From Thermoplasmatales archaeon ex4484_36 (GTDB lineage: Archaea; Thermoplasmatota; Penumbrarchaeia; Penumbrarchaeales; EX4484-36): DNA of 16,884 bases. Made by a program: the position numbers and the translations under genes. Below are positions 15,164 to 16,884 of the stretch, one piece after another. The stretch spans positions 1-16,884 of the forward strand of contig NJDV01000026.1 of NCBI GenBank assembly GCA_002254765.1. The letters are read 5' to 3'. Each line of letters starts with the position of its first letter. Position 1 is the first letter of the stretch. The notes beneath the pieces are model-generated. The model searched no databases, had not been told where the DNA came from, and was given only the letters and a program-made list of their open reading frames with translations.

Positions 15164-16774
15164 TCAGCCCTTCTTACCCAATTTTCTCTCCTTTTCAAGC
15201 TCCCTGAGCACCTTCCTCTTAATCTTCCCAGACTGGGTTTTGGGAAGCTCTTTAACGAACTCTATCTCCCTGGGGTATTTGTAAGGGGCCGTCCTCTCCT
15301 TAACGAACTGCTGTATCTCCCTAGCCAGTTCATCTGATGGCTCATACCCCTCGTTCAGTATTATGAAGCTCTTCACTATAACCCCCCGTACGGGGTCCGG
15401 AGAGGCAACAGCGGCGGACTCAAGAACCGCCGGATGCTCGTTCACCACGGATTCCACTTCAAAGGGTGAGACCCTGTAACCTGCAGTCATGATAAGATCA
15501 TCCCCTCTTCCTGAGAACCAGTAGTAGCCGTCCTCGTCGGTATAGAGCGTGTCTCCGGTCAGGAACCACCCCTTCTTGAAGCACTCGGCGGTCTTCTCAG
15601 GCTTATTCCAATATTCTTTGAAGAGGCCGGGGTCGTCCGCCCTCACTGCTAGAGTGCCCTCTTTATAGGGTCCAAGGGGATTTCCCTCATCATCCACGAT
15701 GGCACAGACATGTCCCGGCTGCGGGCGGCCACAAGACCCGGGTTTGATGGGCATTCCCTCCATGTTCGACAGGTAGACCATGATCTCCGTCATACCTATA
15801 CCATCCAGAATGTCTACTCCAAAACGCTTCTTCCACTCCTTCACAACCTCGGGGTTTAGGGGCTCTCCAGCGCTTATGCAGTGCCGCAGGACGAGATCAT
15901 ACCTCTCCTCGGCCCCATCCACTGCAAGAAACATTCTATACGCCGTGGGGACGGAGGCTAGGTTGGTCACCTGATATCTCTCCAGGAGTTCAAACCATCT
16001 CTCCGGTACGAACCGTCCATCGTAGAGGAGCACAGACACCCCCCACCGCCACGCGTAGAGGAAGCCGTTTCCGAGAGGGTATATCCAGTTAAGAGCACCT
16101 GTGTGGGCGAAGATGTCGTCCTCTTTGTAGGCAGCCCAATAGAGGGCGCTCGGGTCGTTTGCGGGTACCCATCGGTGGAGATGGACCGCCCCCTTGGGCA
16201 TCCCAGTTGTACCGGAGGTATAACAGAAGAATGCCATATCATCGGAGCGGGTCTTCTCCACCTCCAGCTTGGTTGACGCCCCCTTCATCAGGTCATCGAA
16301 GTGAAGTTCACCGGCCGAGGTACCCCCCTCCCCCACAATTATTATGTTCTTCAGCGTTGGGCACTTCTCCGCAATCTTTCTCACCTCATCTGCATATTTG
16401 GTGTGCACCACCACAAGTTTTGAGCCGGAGTCGTTTATCCTGTACTCCAGCTCCTTTGCTTTGAACATAATAGACGCCGGTATAGGGACCGCCCCTATCT
16501 TCACTCCGCCGAGGAATATCTGCTGGAACTGGGGAATGTTAGGCAGGACCATAAGGTAGCGGTCACCCTTTAAGACCCCAAGCTCTTTCAGTACGTTGCC
16601 AAATTTATTGGAGAGGTGAGAGTACTCCCAGAAGGTATATTTCTCCCTCTTTCCCTCTTCGTTCTCCCAGTACAGTGCCACTTTGTTCTTCTTGTGGGGG
16701 TCCTTTGCATGCTTGTCCACCACATCCTGCCCACTCCGGTATATCCCACTTCCATTTGCTGAACTCCTTCTCAT
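15164..16774 (-). CDS. Acyl-CoA synthetase (AMP-forming), N-terminus altered by a frame change
   Basis: Predicted to activate a carboxylic acid with ATP and CoA to acyl-CoA. The ANL-superfamily motifs are complete: YTSGTTGMPKG (186-195 region, ATP loop), GIGMTE, WFLTGDTLYTDEDGYYWFSGRGDD, MTAGYRVSPFEVE, and K517 in KTQSGKIKRK, the adenylation lysine. The set resembles medium-chain or benzoate/short-chain acyl-CoA ligases rather than acetyl-CoA synthetase; the substrate is open. This frame begins at ATG 16774 and encodes 536 residues, but its first 14 (MRRSSANGSGIYRS) do not look like the family. The expected N-terminus is encoded in another frame at 16734-16793. ATG 16774 has no Shine-Dalgarno. 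The catalytic body is intact, so a shortened but active enzyme is possible. Confidence 0.88.
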   Translation of the reverse strand: MRRSSANGSGIYRSGQDVVDKHAKDPHKKNKVALYWENEEGKREKYTFWEYSHLSNKFGNVLKELGVLKGDRYLMVLPNIPQFQQIFLGGVKIGAVPIPASIMFKAKELEYRINDSGSKLVVVHTKYADEVRKIAEKCPTLKNIIIVGEGGTSAGELHFDDLMKGASTKLEVEKTRSDDMAFFCYTSGTTGMPKGAVHLHRWVPANDPSALYWAAYKEDDIFAHTGALNWIYPLGNGFLYAWRWGVSVLLYDGRFVPERWFELLERYQVTNLASVPTAYRMFLAVDGAEERYDLVLRHCISAGEPLNPEVVKEWKKRFGVDILDGIGMTEIMVYLSNMEGMPIKPGSCGRPQPGHVCAIVDDEGNPLGPYKEGTLAVRADDPGLFKEYWNKPEKTAECFKKGWFLTGDTLYTDEDGYYWFSGRGDDLIMTAGYRVSPFEVESVVNEHPAVLESAAVASPDPVRGVIVKSFIILNEGYEPSDELAREIQQFVKERTAPYKYPREIEFVKELPKTQSGKIKRKVLRELEKERKLGKKG

Positions 16775-16793
16775 AATCCATAACCTTCACCAT
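16734..16793 (-). other. Out-of-frame N-terminal start of the acyl-CoA synthetase gene
   Basis: From ATG 16793, with AAGGTGAT a few bases ahead, this strand encodes MVKVMDYEKEFSKWKWDIPE, a typical beginning for these synthetases. The frame then fails to join GQDVVDKHAKDP. About four codons (the usual YFN(I/F) before the glycine) appear missing, and the leftover T shifts the frame, consistent with an 11-base deletion. No clear TATA box was seen between 16805 and the window end. Confidence 0.7.
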
Positions 16794-16884
16794 GAAATCA
16801 CCTTCCTACGCTTCTAATTCCATTCAAAACCGCTGGGGGTGGAGGTGGAGTTCTCACACCCACATAACAGGACAGGAATGGAGG

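Overview
This window looks archaeal and fits best with a Thermoplasmatota-like (Thermoplasmata-related) euryarchaeon; that placement is an inference from gene content. The archaeal signs are an MptD-type dihydroneopterin aldolase, an archaeal-type RtcB, a TrmB/winged-helix regulator, a possible CheF-like protein, a large PKD-repeat surface protein rich in N-glycosylation sequons, BRE/TATA promoters, arginine codons dominated by AGG/AGA, and Shine-Dalgarno sites that include one full anti-16S match. Genes are densely packed and no gap exceeds about 190 bases. No tRNA, rRNA, CRISPR array, insertion sequence or origin was seen.

Layout. Positions 1-671 (+): the end of a phosphoglycerate mutase, then mptD. 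Positions 668-4438 (-): a beta-oxidation set read in the order thiolase, 3-hydroxyacyl-CoA dehydrogenase, enoyl-CoA hydratase, followed by a membrane protein with three zinc ribbons; a hairpin with a T-tract lies after the thiolase. Positions 4573-5986 (-): an RNA ligase gene, rtcB, broken in two by what looks like an internal deletion of about 25 codons plus a frame change. A back-to-back promoter at about 6029-6058 serves rtcB and, on the other strand, an unrecognised helical, lysine-rich protein (6101-7159). Positions 7348-14169 (+): a PKD-repeat membrane protein, an overlapping winged-helix regulator, a GT4 glycosyltransferase, a secreted DUF4350-like protein, and GmhA plus GmhB of heptose biosynthesis. 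Positions 14336-15157 (+): a possible CheF-like protein with a C-terminal winged helix. Positions 15164-16793 (-): an acyl-CoA synthetase whose N-terminus is interrupted by a small frame-changing deletion.

How the genes fit together. The acyl-CoA synthetase, hydratase, hydroxyacyl-CoA dehydrogenase and thiolase supply most of a fatty-acid or branched-acid beta-oxidation route; the acyl-CoA dehydrogenase is not in the window. The PKD protein, glycosyltransferase and heptose genes suggest a cell-surface or glycan module. The heptose kinase and nucleotidyltransferase needed to finish a nucleotide-heptose are not here.

The points most worth a second look are the two conserved genes (rtcB and the acyl-CoA synthetase) that are each broken by a deletion of length 3n-1, the gmhAB pair in an apparently archaeal surface cluster, and the 83-bp overlap between the surface protein and its regulator. 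I did not find a convincing entirely new system.
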